This document shows, piece by piece, positions 7,116 through 14,433 of a DNA stretch of 24,473 bases. The position numbers and the translations under genes were made by a program. The notes below the pieces were generated by a model. That model worked only from the letters and a program-made list of their open reading frames with translations, was not told where the DNA came from and did no database searches. Source of the stretch: a virus; the IMG/VR virus record IMGVR_UViG_3300030202_000138, positions 1 to 24,473 of that record; one strand, written 5' to 3'. Within the stretch, counting starts at the first letter, position 1. Each line of letters starts with the position of its first letter.

Positions 7116-9245
7116 TGGTGATGGAAGCTCCGATGTGTTCCAAGGCTTAAACCCAGTTGGTGCGGAGCCTGTCCACAATGCTGGGTTAAAGCGAAACTTC
7201 GCTTCGTTTATTTGGGCGTGACCAAAGATATAAGGGAACAGTCGCGTGTTAGCTGTGAACGTAAAGGTTGGCGTGCTTGTGTTAAAAGCTACATCTGCCC
7301 CAGATGAATTGTAATAGGTATCTTGAGTGACATTTCCTAACCAGATTTTCCCAGCGTCAAAATCTACGGCAATCTTCATCACATCGTTTGCTGTGCAACT
7401 GTCCCCAGTGTCCGTCCTTGAGCCACCCCCTGATCCATCAGCGGTGGTCACCTTCCATACAACACCAGTTCCATAGTTCTCAAGGTAATACCCCTGAACA
7501 TCATAACCCGTATAGCCAGCGCCTTCGTTGCCGTTTATTTCCCCTTCGGCAAAAAGTCCAGTATCAAACCCGTTGTTGGCTTGAAGCAACTTAAACTCGA
7601 AATAGAACTTGCCCTCATCTGCGCCAAAGGTGGCGTAGCATTGTTGGTTATTGCTACCGTCATTAGGCCGAAGCCATCTTGTATTGCCCTCACTAATTGT
7701 TGCAGTGGTTGCACCACCTGAACTTTTACTAAGAGGGTTAAGCGTGGCGTAGTTGCCTTCATTGTCACCAGAGGTGTTAGTGGGTGAATCAGTAGTTGTC
7801 TGAGTTGTAGCAATAGTGCCATTAGCAGCAAAATCATTGTTGTTGCCGCTTATATCATTTCCCGGCGCACTTGGGTCTGCAAAGTCTAAGTGAAACCCAT
7901 TCGTGCCTTTGTTAGATGTCACAAAAGATGTGGGATCAATAGGCACCCAATCTCCGGTAGCGTTCCAACCACCAAAATCTGTAGGCTCTGCTGCGTATCC
8001 ATCAAGTCGAATAAAGTCTGCTAGATAAATATTTGCGAACCACACCGGGCTTGAAGGCTTTACAGCCCCGATTGTTTCTGGTGTGCCTGACGTAGCCCAA
8101 TGCGGAGTATCAGTTGTTGCTGGGTATGTTGCGGTCCCAAAAGCATTTATGCGAACACCGTTTCGGTAAACCCGGCAACGGTCTGTTGATACTTCATTGG
8201 TGAAGTCATAAATGAAAACCCAATGCTTCCACGCAGTGGTGTCTAGGTAGACGGGTGTTGGTCGTAAATCTAGTTTATTTGACCCACTAACCTGAACAGC
8301 AGTTCTAAGTATTCCCGCCCCTCCACCATTAAAGTCAATGTAGCTGTGGTTGCTGTCGTCAGGCCAAGCTCCAAATATTGCGGTATCGCCAGAGGTGACG
8401 TTAGCTTTTGTCCAAAAAGAAAAGGTCTGTGTTTTTGGTGTTCCAGTTGAAGAAGGCGTTCTTGATAGATAGTCCGCGCTACCATCTAACCACAGCGAGT
8501 TATCTATCTTGTAAGTCTCCGCAACAGCCGTAACTGCCGTGGGCCTGCTGTTAAAGCCTAAGTTTGTTGCATCTGCGAACTTCAACCAAAATGAGTTGCT
8601 ACCACCCCAATCGGCTATGTTGTCTGTATCTGATGGATCTTTCGGAATCCATATGCCGTCATCATTTGTTTCTCCAAACTTCGACGCATCAGTAACAGAT
8701 ATGCCGTCTAAGCCAATGAACTCTGCAAGGTAGCCTCCCCAAAATTGAGAGTTGTTGCCTCGTCTTCCAAGGTTTTGAACAATGCCGTTTGCAAGAAAAT
8801 CCAAAGCGTACCCGGCGCTTGGCATAGTATCTGTATCAAAAGCAGTTATTTCCGTACCATTATTCCAGATCCTCATTCTGTCTCCAGAAGTTGAGTTACC
8901 TGTGTCAAACGATACAACAAAATTTTGCCACGCTGTCGGGTCACGGAAAAGTGCTGTTGTATTTAAGTAAGCATCTGTAGTGGCATTTAAGGAAACTTCT
9001 AAATCATCCGCTGCTGCGAATTGCATTTGATCGTTGTTGCTTCCAGCGTCATACAACCAGCTTACAGTGCTAAGAGTAGAGCGCTTCTGCCACCATGAGA
9101 AAGTAACCTTGGTATTGTCTAAAGCATTAAAACTTGGCGTAAGCGTCAAGTAATCTGCGCTGCCATCAAGCATCACAGAGTCCTGTATGGTATACGCCGT
9201 GTCGCTAGTTGAAGCGAAGAACAGCGCTGGCGACCAAATAGGCAT
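6048..9245 (-). CDS. Large tail fibre/adhesin: two LamG-like domains, SPRY-like domain, shared C-terminal domain
   Basis: This 1065-residue protein is the largest in the window. Residues about 20-180 and 245-417 are two related concanavalin/LamG-like sandwiches. Each opens with LDGSADYL, has FSWW or FSFWTK, a W-x-x-(F/W)V-(V/F) strand, a DR-R-(W/Y)-NG motif and closes with (A/L)(E/D)FI-LDG. Residues about 498-690 look like a SPRY domain (GKFYFEFKL, GVVWKVTTADG, MKIAVDFDAGKIWLGN). Residues about 711-1065 are paralogous to the next gene. These modules usually bind carbohydrate or surface polymers, so a receptor-binding tail protein is likely. The start overlaps the stop of the previous fibre gene as TAATG, so expression is coupled. 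No hydrolase motif is obvious. Confidence 0.85.
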   Translation of the reverse strand: MPIWSPALFFASTSDTAYTIQDSVMLDGSADYLTLTPSFNALDNTKVTFSWWQKRSTLSTVSWLYDAGSNNDQMQFAAADDLEVSLNATTDAYLNTTALFRDPTAWQNFVVSFDTGNSTSGDRMRIWNNGTEITAFDTDTMPSAGYALDFLANGIVQNLGRRGNNSQFWGGYLAEFIGLDGISVTDASKFGETNDDGIWIPKDPSDTDNIADWGGSNSFWLKFADATNLGFNSRPTAVTAVAETYKIDNSLWLDGSADYLSRTPSSTGTPKTQTFSFWTKANVTSGDTAIFGAWPDDSNHSYIDFNGGGAGILRTAVQVSGSNKLDLRPTPVYLDTTAWKHWVFIYDFTNEVSTDRCRVYRNGVRINAFGTATYPATTDTPHWATSGTPETIGAVKPSSPVWFANIYLADFIRLDGYAAEPTDFGGWNATGDWVPIDPTSFVTSNKGTNGFHLDFADPSAPGNDISGNNNDFAANGTIATTQTTTDSPTNTSGDNEGNYATLNPLSKSSGGATTATISEGNTRWLRPNDGSNNQQCYATFGADEGKFYFEFKLLQANNGFDTGLFAEGEINGNEGAGYTGYDVQGYYLENYGTGVVWKVTTADGSGGGSRTDTGDSCTANDVMKIAVDFDAGKIWLGNVTQDTYYNSSGADVAFNTSTPTFTFTANTRLFPYIFGHAQINEAKFRFNPALWTGSAPTGFKPWNTSELPSPTVTDPRAYWSNSLYYGTAQNRSVRQCFDSTGTAWTPDFVWIKGRSHAGEHVLLDSVRGVTKVLTPDSNAAEFTDTKSLTSFDEGGFTLGVGDDRNDSNDDGKTYVAWCMKAGGAASSNGNGSITSSVSAANHGGFSIATWTGNGSAGATIGHGLSRKPAMGIFRRLSLAQDWAVYHEGLDASAPEDKYVNLNLTNDVQDATWLNDTAPTTSVWTLGTSGYVNTSSETFVGYFFARTPGLIGIGTYTGNNSTDGPMVTIDDGASGFRPAWLMIKEYSGSNNGNWFIRDSARNPYNPTDLDLMANSTDAQYTDSNSDIDFTANGFKIRSNAGGYNESGAKNLYIAFADQPFNLARAR

Positions 9246-10558
9246 TAGGCAAACGCCAACTGCGCGGTGCCTAACTGGATAGACCCGCTCGCTTTAACAA
9301 CATATGGGATGAGATCAACTGCCGAAGCCGTTGTTGAAATAGTCAAGCCCGCACCTCCTACTGTCTCGTAATCAGTTCCCAGCGCAAGCGTTCTGCTTCC
9401 CGTCCCATCTTGAATTACAAAGATAAATCCAGATTGACCAACTGCTTCAGTCGTTGGGTTGTCGAGCGTTACGTTGCCTGTAAAGGTCAAAACAAAGTTC
9501 TGGTACGTTTGAAAGTCCAATGTGGTATTGCCAGAGATTGAAGCTGTCTGCGTAGAGCCTACCGCAGCATGACTAAACTGCGTAACTTGGTTCTCATCAA
9601 TCGCAAAGGCAACATTGGTGCCAACCGTTGACCCCTGACCAAACACTAGATCATCAGCCGAATCATCTAGCCCTATGTAGAAATCCTGAGCGTTACCATC
9701 AAACACAACTTTTGTGTCTACCGCATCGCCATCACCAATTACTACGGAGTCATCATCAAGAGTTATAATAGGATTTGTTCCAACAGTCGAACCAACACCG
9801 ATTACTAACTTATCTGCGCTGTCATCTAAGCCAACATAGAAATCTTTAGCGTTGCCATCATACACCAGCTTCGTGTCTTCCGCTGTGCCGTCACCAATGG
9901 TCACCGCTGCCGCTGGGAAGGTCACTAGTTGGTTTTCATCAACAGCTATTGCTGGGTTGGTGCCTACAGCAGAACCAGATCCAATAATCAAGTCATCGGC
10001 TGAATCGTCTAGGCCAACGTAGAAGTCTTGGGCGTTACCATCGAAAACAATCTTTGTGTCCTCTGCGGCACCAGATCCAATCTGTATCGCATCAGAGACG
10101 TACAGCTTTGCAAAGGCATCCGTTACAGCAGCGCCAGATCCTGCGCCGTCACAGAAAACAACCGATGAGTGCCCGTTTGGAATGGTAATTTCAGCACCGG
10201 AACCCTGCTTTATAACCACAGAGTACGGGCCACTAGAGCCAGAGTCCGTTGTCGAGTTAACAAAGATAAAGTATGCCGTCGTCGTATTCGGAGCTACGGT
10301 CACAGTATTGTTTGCACCAAGCGCCCCCGTAAACTTAATGACGCGGAACATTCCATCCTGAAGGTTTTCTGTCCCAGAGTCTGGGGAAGCCTCCCTAACA
10401 GTTAGGGTGTGTGTGGTTCCAGTTAGCGCAACGGCTTTGAAAGAAGCCACACGATCTAGGATGTCCAAGTTAAAGTTGGTCGTGGTGCCCCATGAGCCAG
10501 ACTGATCGCCAGACCCAATTTTTTCGATACCAAAATTTGTTGTGTATGTACTTGCCAT
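9245..10558 (-). CDS. Tail fibre protein with three tandem repeats
   Basis: This 437-residue protein starts with MASTYTTNFGIEKIGSGDQS, followed by GSWGTTTNFNLDILDR. This Y-T-T-N-x-G ... W-G-T-T-T-N-x-N start is common in phage tail fibres and appended tail proteins and is thought to dock to the tail. Residues about 158-334 carry three repeats of 53-61 residues built on IGDGTAEDTKLVYDGNAKDF and YVGLDDSADKLVIGVGS. The C-terminus (331-437) is a beta-rich domain (NTTLDFQTYQNFVLTFTGNV, GSRTLALGTDY). A trimeric fibre shaft with a terminal domain is the natural reading, though trimerisation is inferred. The start has GAGG 5 bases upstream. Its stop overlaps the next ATG (TAATG), coupling it to the large adhesin. 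Confidence 0.85.
   Translation of the reverse strand: MASTYTTNFGIEKIGSGDQSGSWGTTTNFNLDILDRVASFKAVALTGTTHTLTVREASPDSGTENLQDGMFRVIKFTGALGANNTVTVAPNTTTAYFIFVNSTTDSGSSGPYSVVIKQGSGAEITIPNGHSSVVFCDGAGSGAAVTDAFAKLYVSDAIQIGSGAAEDTKIVFDGNAQDFYVGLDDSADDLIIGSGSAVGTNPAIAVDENQLVTFPAAAVTIGDGTAEDTKLVYDGNAKDFYVGLDDSADKLVIGVGSTVGTNPIITLDDDSVVIGDGDAVDTKVVFDGNAQDFYIGLDDSADDLVFGQGSTVGTNVAFAIDENQVTQFSHAAVGSTQTASISGNTTLDFQTYQNFVLTFTGNVTLDNPTTEAVGQSGFIFVIQDGTGSRTLALGTDYETVGGAGLTISTTASAVDLIPYVVKASGSIQLGTAQLAFA
9557..10087 (-). repeat. Three tandem 53-61 residue repeats in the tail fibre
   Basis: Repeats begin near residues 158, 219 and 272. The invariant words are DTK-V-DGNA-DFY-GLDDSAD and G-GS-VGTN. Copies 1 and 3 end with a VDENQ/IDENQ plus AAV extension that copy 2 lacks, which explains the spacing difference (61 versus 53 residues). 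Confidence 0.92.
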
Positions 10559-10565
10559 TTTTACC

Positions 10566-11177
10566 TCACGCTGCGTCTCTGCTGCCTATGGGAACCCAAT
10601 CTGGAGATTGGTCAGGAACAATAGGTTGCCATATAACCGGATAGTTTATTGTCCCCGAAATTGAAACACCTGTCACACCAACAACCATGCTGGCCGGGGT
10701 CACCGTACCAATTGCACTGGCTGCTTGAGTCCCTGTCGTCGCTACTGCAATTCCCGTTCCCTCGACGACAGTTTCAGTTCCTGTGGTGCCTACCGCCTGA
10801 ACTCCCGTCACTGAGAACGCAATGCCGCCCGTAACATCAAAAGTTCCAAGAGAGAAACTAGCTGATACGCTCCCTACTTCTGTTGGCGATACAACCGCCT
10901 TCCCAGAAACTGTGTACCCCGTTCCAATAGCAGAAGCCGCAGACACGCCCGACTCAACTATTGTAATTCCTGTGCCTTCGCCAACACTGTATGTGCCGAA
11001 AGAAAAGATTGCCTGCACCGCAGACGGAGACACTGTTACACCTGCACCCTCTACCGCCGTAACGCTATTAACAGCGCTCGCTATAGATAAAGAGCTTATA
11101 CCCCCTGCGTTCCACGCACCTTGGTTCCAGCCAGCCCTTCCCCAGCCAGTGCCAAAGATAATGGTTACAGAGGACAT
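10566..11177 (-). CDS. Beta-repeat putative tail/virion protein (203 aa)
   Basis: The N-terminus contains GTGWGRAGWNQGAWNAGG, a W-G-x-(A/G)-x-W motif seen near the start of several marine phage structural proteins. Residues about 35-170 are low-complexity Val/Thr/Gly/Ala with a loose repeat of about 20-25 residues (a GTGI turn, then a V-x-x-x-GVxA strand, then an AIGT turn), consistent with a repetitive beta structure. The C-terminus is distinct (YPVIWQPIVPDQSPDW). Low complexity makes a precise family call impossible. Position between a small tail protein and the tail fibre suggests a tail or fibre accessory part. The ATG at 11177 lies 3 bases after the preceding stop with no clear Shine-Dalgarno, so re-initiation is likely. 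Confidence 0.75.
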   Translation of the reverse strand: MSSVTIIFGTGWGRAGWNQGAWNAGGISSLSIASAVNSVTAVEGAGVTVSPSAVQAIFSFGTYSVGEGTGITIVESGVSAASAIGTGYTVSGKAVVSPTEVGSVSASFSLGTFDVTGGIAFSVTGVQAVGTTGTETVVEGTGIAVATTGTQAASAIGTVTPASMVVGVTGVSISGTINYPVIWQPIVPDQSPDWVPIGSRDAA

Positions 11178-11180
11178 AGA

Positions 11181-11687
11181 CTACGCCAATCTTATAATGG
11201 CGTTGTTCGCGTCGTTGGCAGGATACTGAATGGTGAAGTCTCCAGAACTGGAGGACTTGTTCCCACCAAAGTCTAACACGCACACAGAAGGATAAGCCGC
11301 GTGATTTACAGTTGCGCCAGTTCCTGCGGAAGACAAAGTGTAGTTATATATAACGGCAACCCGTGCGTTAGATATAGTCGAGGAACTCCATGTCGTATCC
11401 GCAAAATCAAGAAACGCTGTAGGCACCGCACTGCTGTTGTCCGATAACCCAAGGGTAACGCTAGTTAAAGCCTGCCCTTTGGCAGTATAGTTTGTGCCGC
11501 TGACTTCGTTCGTTGCCGTGTAGCCAGTGAGGTCCTCATTTGCATCTGTTCGACTAGCAGTGAACATTGCAATATAGAACGTGTCGGCGGCTATAGTGCT
11601 TGAGGTTCGCGTGTGCTGAACCCAGAAATGAATCCCTGCGGTAATCTCTTGCTTATAAGAACCGCACATTGCTTGGTTGATTGCCAT
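11181..11687 (-). CDS. Putative tail/virion structural protein (168 aa)
   Basis: This 168-residue protein begins MAINQAMCGSYKQEITAGIH and is rich in Ser, Thr, Ala and Gly with alternating hydrophobics (DTFYIAMFTASR, ISNARVAVIYNYTLSSAG), as in beta-sandwich virion proteins. A protein of this type (short helix, F-x-x-ALY/IAMF strand, T-G-Y-T-x-x-x-E-V-S-G-T-x-Y-x-x-K-G-x-x-L) is common in phage tail modules and I recognise the pattern, but not a named function. The ATG forms TAATG with the preceding stop and has GGAG 6 bases upstream. Enzymatic motifs are absent. Confidence is high that it is coding and moderate that it is virion-associated. Confidence 0.8.
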   Translation of the reverse strand: MAINQAMCGSYKQEITAGIHFWVQHTRTSSTIAADTFYIAMFTASRTDANEDLTGYTATNEVSGTNYTAKGQALTSVTLGLSDNSSAVPTAFLDFADTTWSSSTISNARVAVIYNYTLSSAGTGATVNHAAYPSVCVLDFGGNKSSSSGDFTIQYPANDANNAIIRLA

Positions 11688-11983
11688 TAGAGTCTCCTTA
11701 TGATCTCAGCTTCGTCGTGGAACCCTTCGTTCTTTAGGACGTTCCACAGGGTTGTACGGTCACTCTGCACGGCCCTGTGCATATATTCTGCAACCACTGC
11801 TTTCACCTTCTCGCGGAAGGCAAGGGCCTGTTCGCGCACATGCGGCGGCGCATCTTGAGAGATGTGAACAATCTTGTTAACGCACATCTCTGCTATTTCC
11901 TCAGGAGAGTGCCCCCTGTTCTGGGTAGTATGAACAGTAACCGGGCCAATCTCTCCGCTTCCAACCGATCCTTCTAAACTCAT
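11687..11983 (-). CDS. Small helical protein conserved in marine phage tail modules (98 aa)
   Basis: This 98-residue protein starts with a short disordered Gly-rich stretch (MSLEGSVGSGEIGPV). It continues as a mostly helical domain: RGHSPEEIAEMCVNKIVHIS, PPHVREQALAFREKVKAVV and a C-terminal LWNVLKNEGFHDEAEIIRRL. I have the impression of similar small proteins beside connector genes in marine phages, without a known role. The start overlaps the adaptor gene stop by 4 bases (ATGA, 11980-11983). The next gene begins in its TAA. Coupling on both sides suggests fixed stoichiometry with its neighbours; a tail assembly or chaperone role is possible but unproven. Confidence 0.78.
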   Translation of the reverse strand: MSLEGSVGSGEIGPVTVHTTQNRGHSPEEIAEMCVNKIVHISQDAPPHVREQALAFREKVKAVVAEYMHRAVQSDRTTLWNVLKNEGFHDEAEIIRRL

Positions 11984-12621
11984 GTCACCGGAATCCTAAG
12001 TTGTCCTGAACGGTACACATCTTTTCTGTCGCGGCCTTCACCCAAGTTCTTGAGCCTTGGCAGCGTTTCTTGATAGCGTCCCTGATAGTAACTCAACAAC
12101 TCTGTGTCGCCCTTCATAAAAATGTAGGCCTCCACAAGAGCGGCATACAGCAACGAATCGTAAGCATTGCTTGAAAGCCATGTTGACGTGTTCGCAGCAG
12201 ACAAGCCATCAGGCGCGTAGAAGTAATGAAACTCCATCGTGTACGCTGCATCAGGCATCGGGGCTACAATAAGATTGGTATCATCAAAGATTGCGTAGAA
12301 CTTTGGCTTACCTGTTTCAGTTGTGTCAGGGTAAGACTCTTGAATAAAATTAACGTCCTTGTTTAAAAGGAAGTCGTAGGTGTTTGACGACACAACCGAT
12401 AAAGAAAACGGCGCAAGAAAATCACTAGGCAGCGCAAGATACTTATTGTCTGCATTGAGTGTGCCCTGTTGGTTTTTTCTAAAGACAGGCAACTGAACAT
12501 CAAGCAAAATCCGTTGTTCAGCATTTGAGATAAACCGGTCTATTTGAGAATCGAAAACTGCTTCCTCGTAGTCCGTATAATCTTTAATGGCTTGAACTAA
12601 TGTTGAATATGTTAATGCCAT
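11980..12621 (-). CDS. Phage adaptor / head-tail connector protein (SU10 adaptor-like)
   Basis: This 213-residue protein begins MALTYSTLVQAIKDYTDYEE, then FDSQIDRFISNAEQRILLDV, a two-helix start typical of podovirus adaptor proteins that ring the portal beneath the capsid (the SU10-type adaptor family). A beta-rich middle follows (YLALPSDFLAPFSLSV, FYAIFDDTNLIVAPMPDAAY) and then a helical end (DSLLYAALVEAYIFMKGD, YYQGRYQETLPRLKNL). The usual length for the family is about 200 residues, so it appears complete. Its job would be to attach tail parts to the portal after packaging. The start is 4 bases after the preceding stop with a weak Shine-Dalgarno. I am confident in connector-type function; the exact family needs a profile search. 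Confidence 0.78.
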   Translation of the reverse strand: MALTYSTLVQAIKDYTDYEEAVFDSQIDRFISNAEQRILLDVQLPVFRKNQQGTLNADNKYLALPSDFLAPFSLSVVSSNTYDFLLNKDVNFIQESYPDTTETGKPKFYAIFDDTNLIVAPMPDAAYTMEFHYFYAPDGLSAANTSTWLSSNAYDSLLYAALVEAYIFMKGDTELLSYYQGRYQETLPRLKNLGEGRDRKDVYRSGQLRIPVT

Positions 12622-12625
12622 AATA

Positions 12626-12979
12626 TCAACTCGTTACAATGGTCACTGTGCCAATAGCAGAATCAATCTGCATCGTCTGCATGCCTTGATCTCCCAAGAC
12701 CTTCGCGCTGTTACCGTCCCCCACCGGGTCCCAAGAAAACAACCCCCGGCCTGCCGTAGCCCCATTAGGACGAGGATCAAACAAAGCCTGTGGATCGCTA
12801 ATAGGAATAGCGCCCACCCAGTTCTGGGGCTGGTCAGGATCAAAAACATCCTTGCCCACGCGAAGTCCCGTGCGTATTCCCTTCTGCACTTCGTACACAA
12901 GTTCACTCAACGGATACCGGAAGCCTGTCTTGTCACAGTACCCATAAGCATATTTGCCTCGCGCATACGGGTAACTCAT
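12626..12979 (-). CDS. Small conserved phage protein (117 aa), function unknown
   Basis: The N-terminus is rich in Tyr/Gly (MSYPYARGKYAYGYCDKTGF), followed by RYPLSELVYEVQKG and a DPDQPQNWVG motif, then DPRPNGA and a C-terminal beta-like stretch (MQIDSAIGTVTIVTS). I recall proteins with this start and the DPDQPQN phrase in marine podovirus-like genomes, sited next to connector genes. There is a single Cys, so the CDKTG motif is not a full zinc ribbon. The ATG overlaps the stop of the preceding gene (ATGA, 12976-12979). Location between the two connector candidates suggests a head-completion or tail role, by inference. Confidence 0.78.
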   Translation of the reverse strand: MSYPYARGKYAYGYCDKTGFRYPLSELVYEVQKGIRTGLRVGKDVFDPDQPQNWVGAIPISDPQALFDPRPNGATAGRGLFSWDPVGDGNSAKVLGDQGMQTMQIDSAIGTVTIVTS

Positions 12980-13677
12980 GCTGAGTAATACTCCGCTAGC
13001 GGAATTAACCGGAACGGTGCTTTGACCCTGTTCTCTTCTGCGGCTAACTGGAACTGCTCTTCATATATTTGCTTGAGCATGCTCACACGGTCTGACACCT
13101 CAGGCTTCTTGAGAGCGATATAGTACGCAAGCCCAGCGACCATAGCCGGGAGAAACAACGCGGGAATATCATAGTTGTTAGAACCCTTGATACCCGTATC
13201 AGTCATGCGTCTTACTCGCCAGTACACAAACTGTGCGCTGGTGAAGTCACTACTCGCCGTTGGGTAGATATGAATAACGGGCGCAGCACGTTGCCTGTCT
13301 ACCCAATACTGATTTGGGCGTCCCTGCTCCAACTTGTCAGGGATTGTTGCGTATGTAACGGGAGATACCCGCGAGATACTTGAGTCGATCTGTAGGTTCT
13401 GGGTACCGGGGTTTGTCCGAACAACCGCTTCGATTACATCAATCGTGTCTGCATCAAGCGTGTACTTTTGTGTGCCCTGCGTGAAATCGAAGTATTTTTC
13501 CTCAATGCACCACAAATTTAGTCCACGGTTCTGCCACTCAAGACCCATAAGATTGAGGCTGCGCCTTGCGGTTTGAAGGTCGTAACCTGTACGCATCTCC
13601 AGACCACAACGCTCAAACGCCTCTTCGGCCATCTCGTTTATATCAAGATTGAAAGTGGCAGTCGTCTCAACAGCCAT
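12976..13677 (-). CDS. Head-tail connector / tail accessory protein (P22 gp4-like candidate)
   Basis: This 233-residue protein starts with an acidic helix typical of this class (LDINEMAEEAFERCGLEMRT), then LQTARRSLNLMGLEWQNRG and a beta region (FTQGTQKYTLDADTIDVIEA). An aromatic strand pair follows (PVIHIYPTASSDFTSAQFVY). It ends with a long helix pair (LFLPAMVAGLAYYIALKKPE, SMLKQIYEEQFQLAAEENRV). This helix-beta-helix layout and the phrase AxRSLNLMxxEWxNRGxNLW are what I associate with podovirus tail accessory factor gp4-like connectors, which attach to the portal after DNA filling. The length is slightly greater than P22 gp4. The start is 6 bases after the preceding stop. It could equally be a tubular protein A type; the connector role is the shared part. 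Confidence 0.75.
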   Translation of the reverse strand: MAVETTATFNLDINEMAEEAFERCGLEMRTGYDLQTARRSLNLMGLEWQNRGLNLWCIEEKYFDFTQGTQKYTLDADTIDVIEAVVRTNPGTQNLQIDSSISRVSPVTYATIPDKLEQGRPNQYWVDRQRAAPVIHIYPTASSDFTSAQFVYWRVRRMTDTGIKGSNNYDIPALFLPAMVAGLAYYIALKKPEVSDRVSMLKQIYEEQFQLAAEENRVKAPFRLIPLAEYYSA

Positions 13678-13683
13678 GACGGG

Positions 13684-14220
13684 TTACTTGTTCTGGTTGT
13701 TGTAGCGACGGTTATAAGAACTTGCAGCGCCACCGCCTTGCATACCACGCTTGCGCTTGCTGAGTTCAAACATATCCTCGCCAGCCTCACGCACAGACAT
13801 AGATCCTTTGCGGCCCATCTCTCCAGCCATTGTGCCGCGACCACTCTCAGCCAAGCCACCGGAGTACCCACCAGCTTCCATAAGGACCTTGGAATCGTCT
13901 ACTCTGGGAACACGAGTGCGCCCGCCCATAGCCATTCCATCACGCATATCTCTTGCCATGCCGCCACCTTCTTTAGGATTTTTGCCGTCAATTTTCATTT
14001 TTTTAGCAGCGCCCCTTGCGTGCCTCCTGCCTCTCGCCGTTTCGTCGTCGCTGAAAGCATCAATCATTTTGCTTACTCCTGACAATATAGCTGCACGAGG
14101 GGAATATTTACCGAGAGGGCTTGCCCTTCTGGTGTACTCCGCTTCTCTTTCAGCAGGCAAAGCTGTATCGTAACCTCGACCTACTTTAGGATTTCGGCTG
14201 TATCTAGAAATATCTGCCAC
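13684..14220 (-). CDS. Basic Gly/Met/Arg-rich putative virion protein (178 aa), GTG start
   Basis: This 178-residue protein is highly charged and Gly/Met/Arg-rich: RGRRHARGAAKKMKIDGKNP, EGGGMARDMRDGMAMGG and an end rich in Asn/Arg (SSYNRRYNNQNK). No membrane segment or known domain is visible. The start is GTG at 14218-14220, supported by a near-perfect GGAGG at 14226-14230; no in-frame ATG near the front is better placed. It follows the preceding stop by 9 bases. Low-complexity Met/Gly/Lys-rich proteins of this kind occur in marine phage structural modules but have no function known to me. Charge suggests contact with DNA or with acidic virion surfaces. Confidence 0.75.
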   Translation of the reverse strand: MADISRYSRNPKVGRGYDTALPAEREAEYTRRASPLGKYSPRAAILSGVSKMIDAFSDDETARGRRHARGAAKKMKIDGKNPKEGGGMARDMRDGMAMGGRTRVPRVDDSKVLMEAGGYSGGLAESGRGTMAGEMGRKGSMSVREAGEDMFELSKRKRGMQGGGAASSYNRRYNNQNK

Positions 14221-14225
14221 ACAAA

Positions 14226-14230
14226 CCTCC
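14226..14230 (-). promoter_or_regulatory. Strong Shine-Dalgarno deciding a GTG start
   Basis: GGAGG on the minus strand lies 5 bases before GTG at 14218-14220. It is among the strongest ribosome sites in the window and explains use of a non-ATG start. Confidence 0.8.
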
Positions 14231-14433
14231 TACGCCATAGGGCCGTAGGTAAACAGGCCCTTGGTCTGCCTGATTACATTACCGCCTTTGTTGTTGCCAT
14301 AGGCTGCGACACGGCGCTGCTTGGCTTCCCCGACATCACCACCCGTGCCTTCAACCTCAACGGGCATGCTGCCATACGCTTCTTGGTTGCTGACCTTGTT
14401 CTTGGAGGCCGTCTTTGGATTTAATGTCGGCAT
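14230..14433 (-). CDS. Small hypothetical phage protein (67 aa)
   Basis: This 67-residue hydrophilic protein begins MPTLNPKTASKNKVSNQEAY and ends TKGLFTYGPMA. It is rich in Gly, Asn and Lys and mildly basic, with no predicted membrane segment or recognisable domain. The ATG overlaps the stop of the preceding basic protein (ATGA, 14430-14433), with GAGG 8 bases upstream. The strict overlap and matching strand make it a convincing gene. It belongs to the cluster of small basic proteins between the coat-associated proteins and the connectors. Its role is unknown. Confidence 0.72.
   Translation of the reverse strand: MPTLNPKTASKNKVSNQEAYGSMPVEVEGTGGDVGEAKQRRVAAYGNNKGGNVIRQTKGLFTYGPMA

Noticed and set aside
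4288-9245. One fibre gene broken in two by a frameshift
   Set aside because: The two genes have proper stop and start signals, different N-terminal domains and repeat the same C-terminal domain, so they are paralogues, not fragments.
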